Under the pieces are notes generated by a model. It ran no database searches, had not been told where the DNA came from, and saw only the letters and a program-made list of their open reading frames with translations. Positions 1 through 5,492 of a stretch of DNA of 5,492 bases are shown piece by piece. Both the position numbers and the translations under genes were made by a program. Source of the stretch: an uncultured Lachnospiraceae bacterium. GTDB taxonomy: Bacteria; Bacillota; Clostridia; Lachnospirales; Lachnospiraceae. Position 1 is the stretch's first letter; each line of letters opens with the position of its first letter. The stretch spans positions 1 through 5,492 of the forward strand of contig OMSM01000032.1 in NCBI GenBank assembly GCA_900313745.1. Direction: 5' to 3'.

Positions 1-432
1 CTGGATATCCTGGACGGCTCTGTCACCGCCTTCGTCCCTACCGAGTTCGGCAGTCTGATCTACCGGGCGATCGAGGAGTTCGACGCGGGTGACTATCTCG
101 CTTCCAGCGAATCCTGGGAGAGAGTAATGCAGCTCGACGGCAACTACGATCTGGCCTATATCGGCATCGGGCGCTCGCTCTTAAGGCAGGAGCGCTACAA
201 GGAGGCCATGGACTACTTCGAGCTGAAGTACGACGATGAGAACTACTCCAAGGCATACAAGCAGTACCGCAAGATCTGGGTGGAGGAGCACATCGTCCCC
301 ATCGTAATCGCAGTGCTGGCACTGTTCTTAATTCCTCTTGCCGTCGGGAAGATCCGGTCGGTAAGGCATGAGGTGGAAACCGCGGATTTCGCGATGATCC
401 GAAGCGCCGAGGCGGCAAACCGGAGAGAGTAG
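1..432 (+). CDS. C-terminal part of a TPR-containing, membrane-anchored protein (probably an NHL-repeat/TPR protein), 5' truncated
   Basis: The frame is open from the first base and ends at TAG 430-432, giving 143 visible residues; the start lies upstream of the window. Residues about 17-50 and 51-84 form two helix-turn-helix units with TPR spacing; the second contains LAYIGIGRSLLRQ followed by YKEAMDYFEL. A hydrophobic helix follows at about 98-116 (VPIVIAVLALFLIPLAVG), then a polar tail of about 27 residues. The first visible residues (LDGSVTAFVPTEF) look like the last strand of a beta-propeller blade leading into the TPRs. In related cassettes, as I recall them, the gene before the YIP1 and DUF5696 genes encodes an NHL-repeat (SMP-30/gluconolactonase-like) propeller with exactly this TPR plus membrane-helix tail; the propeller here is inferred, not seen. 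The protein is probably an accessory in sugar sensing or uptake, function unknown. The TPR and membrane parts are well supported; the family name less so. Confidence 0.8.
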   Translation: MDILDGSVTAFVPTEFGSLIYRAIEEFDAGDYLASSESWERVMQLDGNYDLAYIGIGRSLLRQERYKEAMDYFELKYDDENYSKAYKQYRKIWVEEHIVPIVIAVLALFLIPLAVGKIRSVRHEVETADFAMIRSAEAANRRE

Positions 433-471
433 AAGCAGGCTTTCCGCATTTTGAGGAAAGCGGATATTATG

Positions 472-489
472 CCGGCACAGCCGTGCCGG
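472..489 (+). repeat. Perfect 7-bp inverted repeat (stem-loop)
   Basis: CCGGCAC at 472-478 is the exact reverse complement of GTGCCGG at 483-489, with loop AGCC. The hexamer TGCCGG recurs at 470-475, 484-489 and 533-538, so CCGGCA at 472-477 could instead pair with 533-538, whose last bases fall in the ribosome binding site of the next gene. Without a T tract it is more likely an RNA processing, stability or translation-control element than a terminator. Pairing is seen directly; function is unknown. Confidence 0.5.
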
Positions 490-536
490 AGCCGGGATCA
501 ACCATACATCGGCAGTGCTCCCGTGCGGACAATGCC

Positions 537-544
537 GGAAGGAA
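537..544 (+). promoter_or_regulatory. Ribosome binding site supporting the ATG at 558
   Basis: GGAAGGAA at 537-544 is the only strong purine-rich Shine-Dalgarno-like stretch before the YIP1 coding region. It ends 13 bases before ATG 558, which is somewhat long, but it lies downstream of the alternative GTG at 483 and so argues against that start. The GTG at 483 sits inside the 472-489 hairpin and has no purine-rich site before it. Confidence 0.5.
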
Positions 545-557
545 TTACGGGATCGAT

Positions 558-1226
558 ATGATAGCAGCCGGAAAGACAGCCATAAAAAACAATCCGGGGT
601 GGACGAAATACTGGGATTCACTGAAGTTCGCCCTGTACTGCATGACCCATCCCATTGACGGGTTCTGGGATCTCACCCATGAGAGAAGAGGGACGCTCGC
701 GGCAGCGAACACCATCCTCATCCTCACGGTCCTTGCGAGAGTATTAAAGCTCCGGTTCACGAGTTTTATCTTCATCACCGTGTACTGGGAGGATCTGAAT
801 ATCTTCCTGTACATCGCCAGCATTCTCTTCCCGCTGGCGCTCTGGGTTATCGGCAACTGGGGACTTACGACCCTGTTTGACGGCAAGGGACGGCTGGACC
901 AGGTCTATATGGCGACCTGTTACGGACTGGCGCCCTATCCGCTCATTCAGTTCCCGCTGATGATCTTAAGCAACGGCTTTACGGTGGATGAGGCGGAGTT
1001 CTATGCGGTATTCAGCGCCATCTCGCTGATCTATGCGGCGGTGCTTATCGTTGCGGCAATGGGCCAGATTCATGAGTATTCCGCGGGCAAGAACCTGCTG
1101 TTTACCGTGGCCACGCTGTTCGCAATGCTGGTGATGGTGTTCATCCTGATGCTCTTCTTCAGCATGATCTCCCAGGGCGTAGCGTATTTCATCTCGCTCG
1201 GCAGGGAGCTGCTGTTCAGAATGTAG
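558..1226 (+). CDS. YIP1 family integral membrane protein
   Basis: This encodes 222 residues, mostly hydrophobic, with helices at roughly 48-66, 81-106, 119-138, 150-169 and 179-202, plus a possible short sixth near 203-214. Family-like features are the N-terminal HPIDGFWDLTHERRG segment (31-45), which precedes the first helix, the GNWGLTTLFDGKGRL segment (99-113) and the YGLAPYPL segment (122-129). These match the YIP1 family proteins I recall next to DUF5696 genes in Gram-positive sugar-transport clusters. The bacterial members have no established biochemical role, so a membrane accessory or assembly role for the transporter or DUF5696 protein is inference. ATG 558 is preferred over GTG 483, which would add 25 polar residues unlike the family and lies in a hairpin. 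The stop is 19 bases before the next start, implying co-transcription. Length and topology look complete. Confidence 0.85.
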   Translation: MIAAGKTAIKNNPGWTKYWDSLKFALYCMTHPIDGFWDLTHERRGTLAAANTILILTVLARVLKLRFTSFIFITVYWEDLNIFLYIASILFPLALWVIGNWGLTTLFDGKGRLDQVYMATCYGLAPYPLIQFPLMILSNGFTVDEAEFYAVFSAISLIYAAVLIVAAMGQIHEYSAGKNLLFTVATLFAMLVMVFILMLFFSMISQGVAYFISLGRELLFRM

Positions 1227-1245
1227 GGAGTAAGGGAGTGTATTC

Positions 1246-3864
1246 ATGAAGAAAAATGCCCGTGTTGCGGCGAAGAACGGCTCGCCGCGAAGAAATGCAG
1301 AGCTGAAGAAGAAGCTCATCGGAGCGTTGAAGCGCTTCCTGTTTCCCGTCATCCTCCTTCTGATCATCGCCGGCGGCATCTGGCTTATCCTGAATTATCA
1401 GGAAGCGGCGGAGCCGGAAGAGATCGTGATGATCAACGGCTACGAGGGCGGTAATGAGCCCATCGTCATGGACAACGGAAAGCTGAAGTTCTCCATGGAC
1501 CCCAAAACAACCCAGTTCACGCTGGAGGTGAAGGACACCGGAAAGGTCTGGCGCTCCAACCCGGAGAACGCGGCGAACGACGCCCTGGCACTCCCGGAGG
1601 AGAGGGCGAAGCTGCAGTCTCCGCTGATCATGTCCTACTCGGTGACTGCCGGCCTGGAGGTGACCTACAACAGTTACGGCTTCAGCACGGAGAACGGCAT
1701 CTATGAGATCGAGCAGATCGACGACAATACCCTGCGCGTCAACTACTCCCTTGGCAACGTGGAGAAGGAGTACATCATTCCCCCGGTCATGACAAAGGCG
1801 GATTTCAAGGCCTGGACCGGGAAGATGAACGACAAGGACAAGAACCTCGTCGGCGAGTACTACAAGAAATATGACATCAACAAGCTCGGCAAGAAGGACA
1901 ACGAGGAGGAGCTCCTCGCCAATTACCCGATTCTGGCGGACGAGGTGATCTACGTGCTCCGCGACACCACGAAGCCCAATACCCGCAAACAGATGGAGGG
2001 CATCTTCGAAGAGGCGGGCTACACCTACGAGGATTACCTGGCGCACAAGGAGCTGGATCTCTCCCAGAAGACCAGCGACAAGCCGATTTTCAACGTCAGC
2101 ATGATTTACCGCCTGGAGGGGGAGGAGCTGGTGGTCGAGGTTCCCTTAAGGGACCTGGAATTCAAGAGCGAGTATCCGATCTACACGATTACCCCTCTGC
2201 CGTATTTCGGCGCAGGATCCACCCAGGACGAGGGCTATCTCCTGGTGCCCGAGGGCGGCGGTGCGACCATTAACTTCAACAACGGCAAGGTCTCCCAGAG
2301 CAGCTACTACACGAACGTCTACGGCTGGAACATGTGCCTGTCCCGCGACGCAGTGGTGCACAACACCAGGGCATATTACGGGGTATTCGGCGTCTCCGAG
2401 GGCGACGGCTCCTTTATCTGCATCCTGGAGGACGGCAGCTCCTATGCCTCGGTGCAGGCGGATATCAGCGGCCGCAACCACAGCTTCAATTTCGTAAATG
2501 CAATCTACAGCATCAGCGCCCGCGAGAAGTACGACGTCGGCGACATCGCCAACAGCGATATCTATCAGTATATCGAGGAACTCCCGGATGAGTCGTTAAT
2601 CCAGCGCTACCGCTTCGTGGATTCCGGGGATTACGTGGACATGGCCAGAAGCTACGGCGACTATCTTGAGAACCGCTACGGCGAAGCCCTCTCCATGAAC
2701 AGCGACGCAAGCACCCCGGTCACCGTCGAGATCGTCGGCGCAGTGGACAAGGTGCGCCAGATCCTGGGCGTGCCGGTCTCCAGGCCGTTGAAGCTCACGA
2801 CCTTTGACGAAGCTTCGGGAATTGTGAGCGACCTGAAATCCGAAGGGGTGGACAACCTGTCGGTCAAGCTCACCGGCTGGTGCAACGGCGGAGTAAACCA
2901 GCAGGTCCTGAACCATATCCGGCCTGTGTCCGTACTGGGCGGCCAGGGAGGCCTTAAGAGGCTTGCCGGAACCGCGGACAGCCTGGGTGTGGATCTCTAC
3001 CTGAACGGCATCACGCAGTATGCCTTCGACAGCAACCTCCTGGACGGATTCTTCTCCTTCCGCGACGCGGCAAAACTCATCAGCAAGGAGAGGGTGGGAC
3101 TGAAGGAGTACAGCTCGGTTACCTATTCCGAGAGAGACGATCTGGACACCTACTACCTGCTTCACCCGTATGTGGCCGCGAGAATGGCGGCAAACCTCGC
3201 CGATGCGGCGTCAAAGCTCGGCGCGAACGTCTCCTTCCAGGATACCGGAATGGATCTCTCCGCGGATTATTACCGCAAGAATACGCGCAGCCGGCAGTCC
3301 GTTCTGCTTGAGCAGCAGGCCATGCTTAAGAGCCTGCAGGAGAGCGGGGAGAAGATCATGATCCCCATGGGCAACGACTACGCCGTGCCCTATGCGTCGA
3401 TGGTCACCGGGATGGATCTTCGGGGCAGTGAGTACACCATACTCGACGAATGCATCCCCTTCTACCAGATCGCGGTCCACGGAAGAGTCAACTACACCGG
3501 AGATCCGATCAACATCTGCGGCAATACGGAGGATGAGATCCTCTACTCCGCGGAATACGGCGCGGGTTTATCGTTCACGTTCATGAAGGAGAGCTCCTTC
3601 GCGATTCAGAAGACGCTCTATACCGAGTATTACGGATCCTCCTATGACAGCTGGAAGGGCGACATGCTTGAGATTTACGGACGCTACAACCGGGAACTCG
3701 GGCACACCTTCAATCAGGAGATGGTGGGACATAAGAACCTGTCGCCCACGCTGTCGTTAACAGAGTACGAGGACGGCACCAGGGTTTACGTCAACTACGG
3801 ATTCAGCGACGCGGAAGCGGACGGTACCGCAGTTCCCGCCAGGGATTACGTCGTCGTACACTGA
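1246..3864 (+). CDS. DUF5696 domain-containing protein, membrane-anchored probable glycoside-hydrolase-like enzyme
   Basis: The product is 872 residues. A tail with 11 Lys/Arg in the first 30 residues precedes one hydrophobic helix (about 31-50). No lipobox and no convincing signal peptidase site are seen, so it is probably a signal anchor with the rest of the protein outside the cell. Residues about 70-480 look beta-rich (substrate-binding or mutarotase-like domain), interrupted by a charged helical stretch near 183-280. Residues about 515-785 have the alternating pattern of a TIM barrel: KLTTFDEA (516), VDNLSVKLTGW (535), LGVDLYLNG (580), VSFQDTGMDLSADYY (662), a loop ending at GNDYAVPYA (709) and TILDECIPFYQ (731). 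Acidic candidates for catalysis are D666, D670, D674, D734 and E735. A short beta domain (about 830-870) ends the chain. I recognise DUF5696, which has no settled activity; glycosidase function is inferred from fold and location beside sugar permeases. The start has AGGGAG at 1233-1238, 7 bases before ATG. Confidence 0.85.
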   Translation: MKKNARVAAKNGSPRRNAELKKKLIGALKRFLFPVILLLIIAGGIWLILNYQEAAEPEEIVMINGYEGGNEPIVMDNGKLKFSMDPKTTQFTLEVKDTGKVWRSNPENAANDALALPEERAKLQSPLIMSYSVTAGLEVTYNSYGFSTENGIYEIEQIDDNTLRVNYSLGNVEKEYIIPPVMTKADFKAWTGKMNDKDKNLVGEYYKKYDINKLGKKDNEEELLANYPILADEVIYVLRDTTKPNTRKQMEGIFEEAGYTYEDYLAHKELDLSQKTSDKPIFNVSMIYRLEGEELVVEVPLRDLEFKSEYPIYTITPLPYFGAGSTQDEGYLLVPEGGGATINFNNGKVSQSSYYTNVYGWNMCLSRDAVVHNTRAYYGVFGVSEGDGSFICILEDGSSYASVQADISGRNHSFNFVNAIYSISAREKYDVGDIANSDIYQYIEELPDESLIQRYRFVDSGDYVDMARSYGDYLENRYGEALSMNSDASTPVTVEIVGAVDKVRQILGVPVSRPLKLTTFDEASGIVSDLKSEGVDNLSVKLTGWCNGGVNQQVLNHIRPVSVLGGQGGLKRLAGTADSLGVDLYLNGITQYAFDSNLLDGFFSFRDAAKLISKERVGLKEYSSVTYSERDDLDTYYLLHPYVAARMAANLADAASKLGANVSFQDTGMDLSADYYRKNTRSRQSVLLEQQAMLKSLQESGEKIMIPMGNDYAVPYASMVTGMDLRGSEYTILDECIPFYQIAVHGRVNYTGDPINICGNTEDEILYSAEYGAGLSFTFMKESSFAIQKTLYTEYYGSSYDSWKGDMLEIYGRYNRELGHTFNQEMVGHKNLSPTLSLTEYEDGTRVYVNYGFSDAEADGTAVPARDYVVVH

Positions 3865-3980
3865 AGCAGAGCCTCCGCGGGAGCGGACGGACGGGCATCG
3901 TCCCAAAGGGTGGGTGAAAGCCCCGGCTAACGGTCATTAAAGCCGGGCAGCTCACGGCAGTAGGTTTTCAGGGAGCAGCA
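3865..3980 (+). other. Structured intergenic leader before the ABC permease genes
   Basis: This 116-base gap has no reading frame worth calling and no clear -35/-10 pair. It is dense in short inverted repeats: CTCC/GGAG at 3873-3876/3880-3883, GGACG/CGTCC at 3889-3893/3899-3903, and CCCGGCT/AGCCGGG at 3922-3928/3941-3947. The last may be enclosed by GTGGGT 3910-3915 pairing with GCTCAC 3950-3955, allowing two G-T pairs. No T run follows the strongest stem. AGGGAG at 3970-3975 ends 5 bases before ATG 3981 and is the ribosome binding site. I do not recognise a known riboswitch. It could be an mRNA processing or stability element that separates permease expression from the genes upstream. Confidence 0.5.
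3922..3947 (+). repeat. 7-bp GC-rich stem-loop with 12-base loop
   Basis: CCCGGCT (3922-3928) is the exact reverse complement of AGCCGGG (3941-3947), with an A-rich 12-base loop AACGGTCATTAA. It lies 33 bases before the first permease start. The downstream bases are CAGCTCACGG, not a T tract, so it is not a classical rho-independent terminator. Pairing is seen; role is inferred. Confidence 0.5.
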
Positions 3981-4886
3981 ATGAAGAAGCGCAAGAAGTA
4001 TGTAGGACTTGAAAAACGCAAAGCGAAGGCGGGGTATGCCTTTATTTCCCCGTTCATCATCGGTTTTGCCCTGTTCATGGTGAAGCCCCTGTTCCAGTCG
4101 CTCTACATGAGCTTCTGTGAAGTGGAGCTTGGTGCGGGAAACTTCAACCCTGTATTCCAGGGGCTTGTCAACTACCGGAACGCCTTTCTGGTGGATCCCG
4201 AGTACAACCGCCTCTTAACCGAGGAGATCACCCGCATGATGATTTACTCGGCGGCTATCATCGTGTTCAGCTTTTTCGTGGCGCTGATCCTCAACCAGGA
4301 ATTCAAGGGCAGGGCACTGGTCAGGGCGATTTTCTTCCTTCCTGTGATTCTTTCCTCGGGCGTCATTGTCGGACTGGAGTCCAATAACCAGCTGATGGCC
4401 AATCTGGCGGCGACGATCGAACAGACCACGGAGAACATCAGCATTACTCAGGCGCTGGAGGAGATCCTCAGGACCTCCGGTGTCGGCACCAGGGCATTCG
4501 AGACGGTTTTCGAGATCATCAACAACATCTACGATGTCGCGATCTCCTCGGGCATCCAGATCATTATCTTCCTGTCGGGCCTGCAGACGATCTCGTCCTC
4601 CATGTACGAGGCGGCGCAGATCGAGGGCTGCACGAGGTGGGAGAGCCTCTGGAAGATCACCTTCCCGATGATCAGCTCCCTGTTCCTCGTCAACTGGATC
4701 TACACGGTGGTCGACTTCTCCATGCGCTCGGACAACGCGGTCATCGAGAAGATCCAGAAGGTCATGATTTCCCAGATGAAGTACGGTCCTGCCTCCGCCA
4801 TGAGCTGGGTCTACTTCCTGCTGATTCTTGCTTTTATCGGAGTTACTTCGTTCATTATCTCCAGAAGGGTATATTATTATGACTAA
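3981..4886 (+). CDS. Sugar ABC transporter permease, MalF/UgpA/LplB type (BPD_transp_1)
   Basis: A complete 301-residue permease. Six helices are visible at about 19-41, 86-105, 112-133, 188-207, 230-247 and 277-296, with a basic N-terminus (MKKRKKYVG) inside. The cytoplasmic EAA loop lies at 210-229: E210-A211-A212, G216, I226 and P229 match the consensus by which such permeases dock on the ABC ATPase. The opening motif AGYAFISPFIIGFALF is typical of the MalF/UgpA class. It would form a heterodimer with the next gene's product and pass sugar or oligosaccharide delivered by a lipoprotein binding protein. The stretch between helices 3 and 4 (about 134-187) is long, a probable extracellular insertion. 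The substrate cannot be read from the sequence; the neighbouring DUF5696 gene suggests a glycan or oligosaccharide. The gene overlaps the next start by 8 bases (ATGACTAA), suggesting translational coupling. Confidence 0.93.
   Translation: MKKRKKYVGLEKRKAKAGYAFISPFIIGFALFMVKPLFQSLYMSFCEVELGAGNFNPVFQGLVNYRNAFLVDPEYNRLLTEEITRMMIYSAAIIVFSFFVALILNQEFKGRALVRAIFFLPVILSSGVIVGLESNNQLMANLAATIEQTTENISITQALEEILRTSGVGTRAFETVFEIINNIYDVAISSGIQIIIFLSGLQTISSSMYEAAQIEGCTRWESLWKITFPMISSLFLVNWIYTVVDFSMRSDNAVIEKIQKVMISQMKYGPASAMSWVYFLLILAFIGVTSFIISRRVYYYD
4863..4869 (+). promoter_or_regulatory. Ribosome binding site for the second permease, inside the first permease gene
   Basis: AGAAGGG at 4863-4869 lies within the last codons of the first permease and ends 9 bases before ATG 4879. 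It fixes the second permease start inside the preceding gene, giving an 8-base overlap. Confidence 0.7.
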
Positions 4887-5492
4887 GAAGCGTGAGAAGC
4901 AAAACGGGTTCTGGGAGAGAAACCGCCAGTCGGGCGGGTATCTCTTAAAGAAGCGCCTGATGGAGACGGGCGTGAGCATCTGCCGCTTTGTCCTGCTGTT
5001 CGGCATGTGCTTCATGATCCTGCAGCCGATCCTCAACAAGATTTCCGTGAGCTTCATGACGGAGGAGGATCTCTACAACCCGATTGTCATCAATATACCG
5101 GAGCACTTTACCACGGAAAACTACCGCCTGGCGGCGGAGCTGATGGTCTATAACAAGGCCATCGTCAACTCGCTCTTGATCTCCCTTACCATCGCGCTGC
5201 TGCAGATCTCGGTCTGCCTGCTGGTGGGATACGGGTTCGCGAGATTCGAGTTCCCGCTCAAGAAATTCTGGTTTGCCTGCGTGATCCTGGTCATCCTCAT
5301 CCCGCCGCAGACCATCGCCAGCTCCCTGCACCTTCATTTCCGGTTCTTTGATTTCCTGGGCCTGGTGAAGCTCTTCCACGGGAGCACGCTCAATCTCCGC
5401 GGCTCCAAAATCCCGTACTACCTCATGAGCGCGGGATGCATGGGACTGAAGAACGGACTGTATATTTTCATGATCCGCCAGTTCTTCCGCAA
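4879..5492 (+). CDS. Carbohydrate ABC transporter permease, MalG/UgpE type, 3' truncated by the window end
   Basis: The first 204 residues are visible; the frame is open to the window edge. The N-terminus is basic (MTKKREKQNG). Helices lie at about 32-54, 94-119, 130-148 and 180-199. Diagnostic pieces are the PEHFTTENYRLA segment (74-85) before helix 2, GYGFARFEFPLKKFWF (117-132) and the ILIPPQTI run (140-147), all typical of MalG-class subunits of CUT1 importers. The sequence stops at MIRQFFR, immediately before the place where the EAA loop is expected, so the ATPase-docking motif cannot be checked. About 30 residues between helices 3 and 4 (149-180) are longer than in many MalG proteins. 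The product should pair with the permease just upstream, to which it is coupled by the ATGACTAA overlap. The solute-binding protein gene is probably further downstream, outside the window. Confidence 0.92.
   Translation, partial: MTKKREKQNGFWERNRQSGGYLLKKRLMETGVSICRFVLLFGMCFMILQPILNKISVSFMTEEDLYNPIVINIPEHFTTENYRLAAELMVYNKAIVNSLLISLTIALLQISVCLLVGYGFARFEFPLKKFWFACVILVILIPPQTIASSLHLHFRFFDFLGLVKLFHGSTLNLRGSKIPYYLMSAGCMGLKNGLYIFMIRQFFR

Larger units (their letters stand above)
433..557 (+). other. Intergenic region with two hairpins upstream of the YIP1 gene
   Basis: This 125-base gap separates the TPR protein stop from the chosen YIP1 start. It holds an imperfectly placed stem at 439-445/455-461 (GCTTTCC/GGAAAGC, 9-base loop) and a perfect 7-bp GC-rich stem at 472-478/483-489 (CCGGCAC/GTGCCGG, 4-base loop). 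Neither is followed by a run of T, so neither is a standard intrinsic terminator. A TATTAT box at 465-470 lies 18 bases after TTTCCG (441-446), but the -35 match is poor, so I do not call a promoter. The hairpins could be a processing or attenuation site that sets relative expression within the operon; that is inference. Confidence 0.45.

Noticed and set aside
38..418. 126-codon minus-strand open frame opposite the TPR protein
   Set aside because: Arg/Ser/Pro-rich composition typical of a GC-rich antisense shadow; the sense frame shows clear TPR and membrane features.
441..470. Promoter with -35 TTTCCG and -10 TATTAT, 18-base spacing
   Set aside because: The -10 is good but the -35 matches only three of six consensus bases and overlaps a hairpin; not enough to call.
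483..557. GTG at 483 as the start of the YIP1 protein
   Set aside because: It sits in a hairpin arm, lacks a ribosome binding site and adds 25 polar residues that do not look like the family; ATG 558 gives the expected length.
1906..1917. 12-base perfect palindrome GAGGAGCTCCTC
   Set aside because: It lies inside the DUF5696 coding region in a run of Glu-Glu-Leu-Leu codons, which explains it without a regulatory role.
1216..2046. 276-codon open frame on the minus strand opposite the DUF5696 gene
   Set aside because: The plus-strand protein in this region is clearly real. The antisense product is rich in Arg, Val, Leu and His with no recognisable domain, as expected where sense codons rarely create antisense stops in GC-rich DNA.
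2596..3165. 189-codon minus-strand open frame within the DUF5696 gene
   Set aside because: Shadow of the sense gene, with no domain and no independent support for translation.
3908..3960. Resemblance of GGGTGAAAGCCCC to part of a cobalamin or cyclic-di-GMP riboswitch
   Set aside because: The conserved cores of those riboswitches are absent and the region is too short for a complete cobalamin element; the match is only a GAAA-capped mini-stem.
3922..3970. Intrinsic terminator after the DUF5696 gene
   Set aside because: The GC-rich stem is not followed by a T run; the only short T stretch (TTTT near 3965) is about 17 bases downstream of the stem.
4215..5057. 280-codon open frame on the minus strand across the two permease genes
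   Set aside because: It spans the junction of two well-supported permease genes, its product is dominated by Asp, Arg and His in low-complexity runs, and it has no recognisable motif.

Overview
This window looks like part of a carbohydrate-uptake locus from a moderately GC-rich Gram-positive anaerobe, most likely a member of the Clostridia (Lachnospiraceae-like). The pointers are purine-rich Shine-Dalgarno sites, CTG/CTC-dominated leucine codons, and a gene set (NHL/TPR membrane protein, YIP1 family protein, DUF5696 protein, two MalF/MalG-type permeases) that I recognise from Clostridia and Paenibacillus. The taxonomic call is inference, because no rRNA or marker gene is present.

All five genes run on the + strand and fill nearly the whole window. 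Positions 1-432 are the 3' end of a gene whose visible part encodes two TPR-like helical repeats, a single transmembrane helix and a short polar tail. A 125-base gap with two hairpins follows. A 222-residue, five-to-six-helix YIP1 family protein occupies 558-1226, followed after 19 bases by an 872-residue membrane-anchored DUF5696 protein at 1246-3864. This protein has the overall plan of an uncharacterised glycoside-hydrolase-like enzyme: N-terminal beta domain, probable TIM barrel, short C-terminal beta domain. A 116-base gap with hairpin potential separates it from the first ABC transporter permease (3981-4886). That gene overlaps by 8 bases the start of the second permease (4879 onward), which runs off the window end just before its expected EAA loop.

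Reading them together (inference): the permeases form a heterodimeric importer channel for a sugar or oligosaccharide. The DUF5696 protein would act outside the membrane on the glycan, and the NHL/TPR and YIP1 proteins would be membrane accessories of the same cassette. The solute-binding protein probably lies outside the window. No ATPase gene is visible, so the importer may use a shared MsmK/MsiK-type ATPase, as many such importers do.

I found no tRNA, rRNA, CRISPR array, insertion sequence or clear intrinsic terminator. The long minus-strand reading frames are shadows of the + strand genes.
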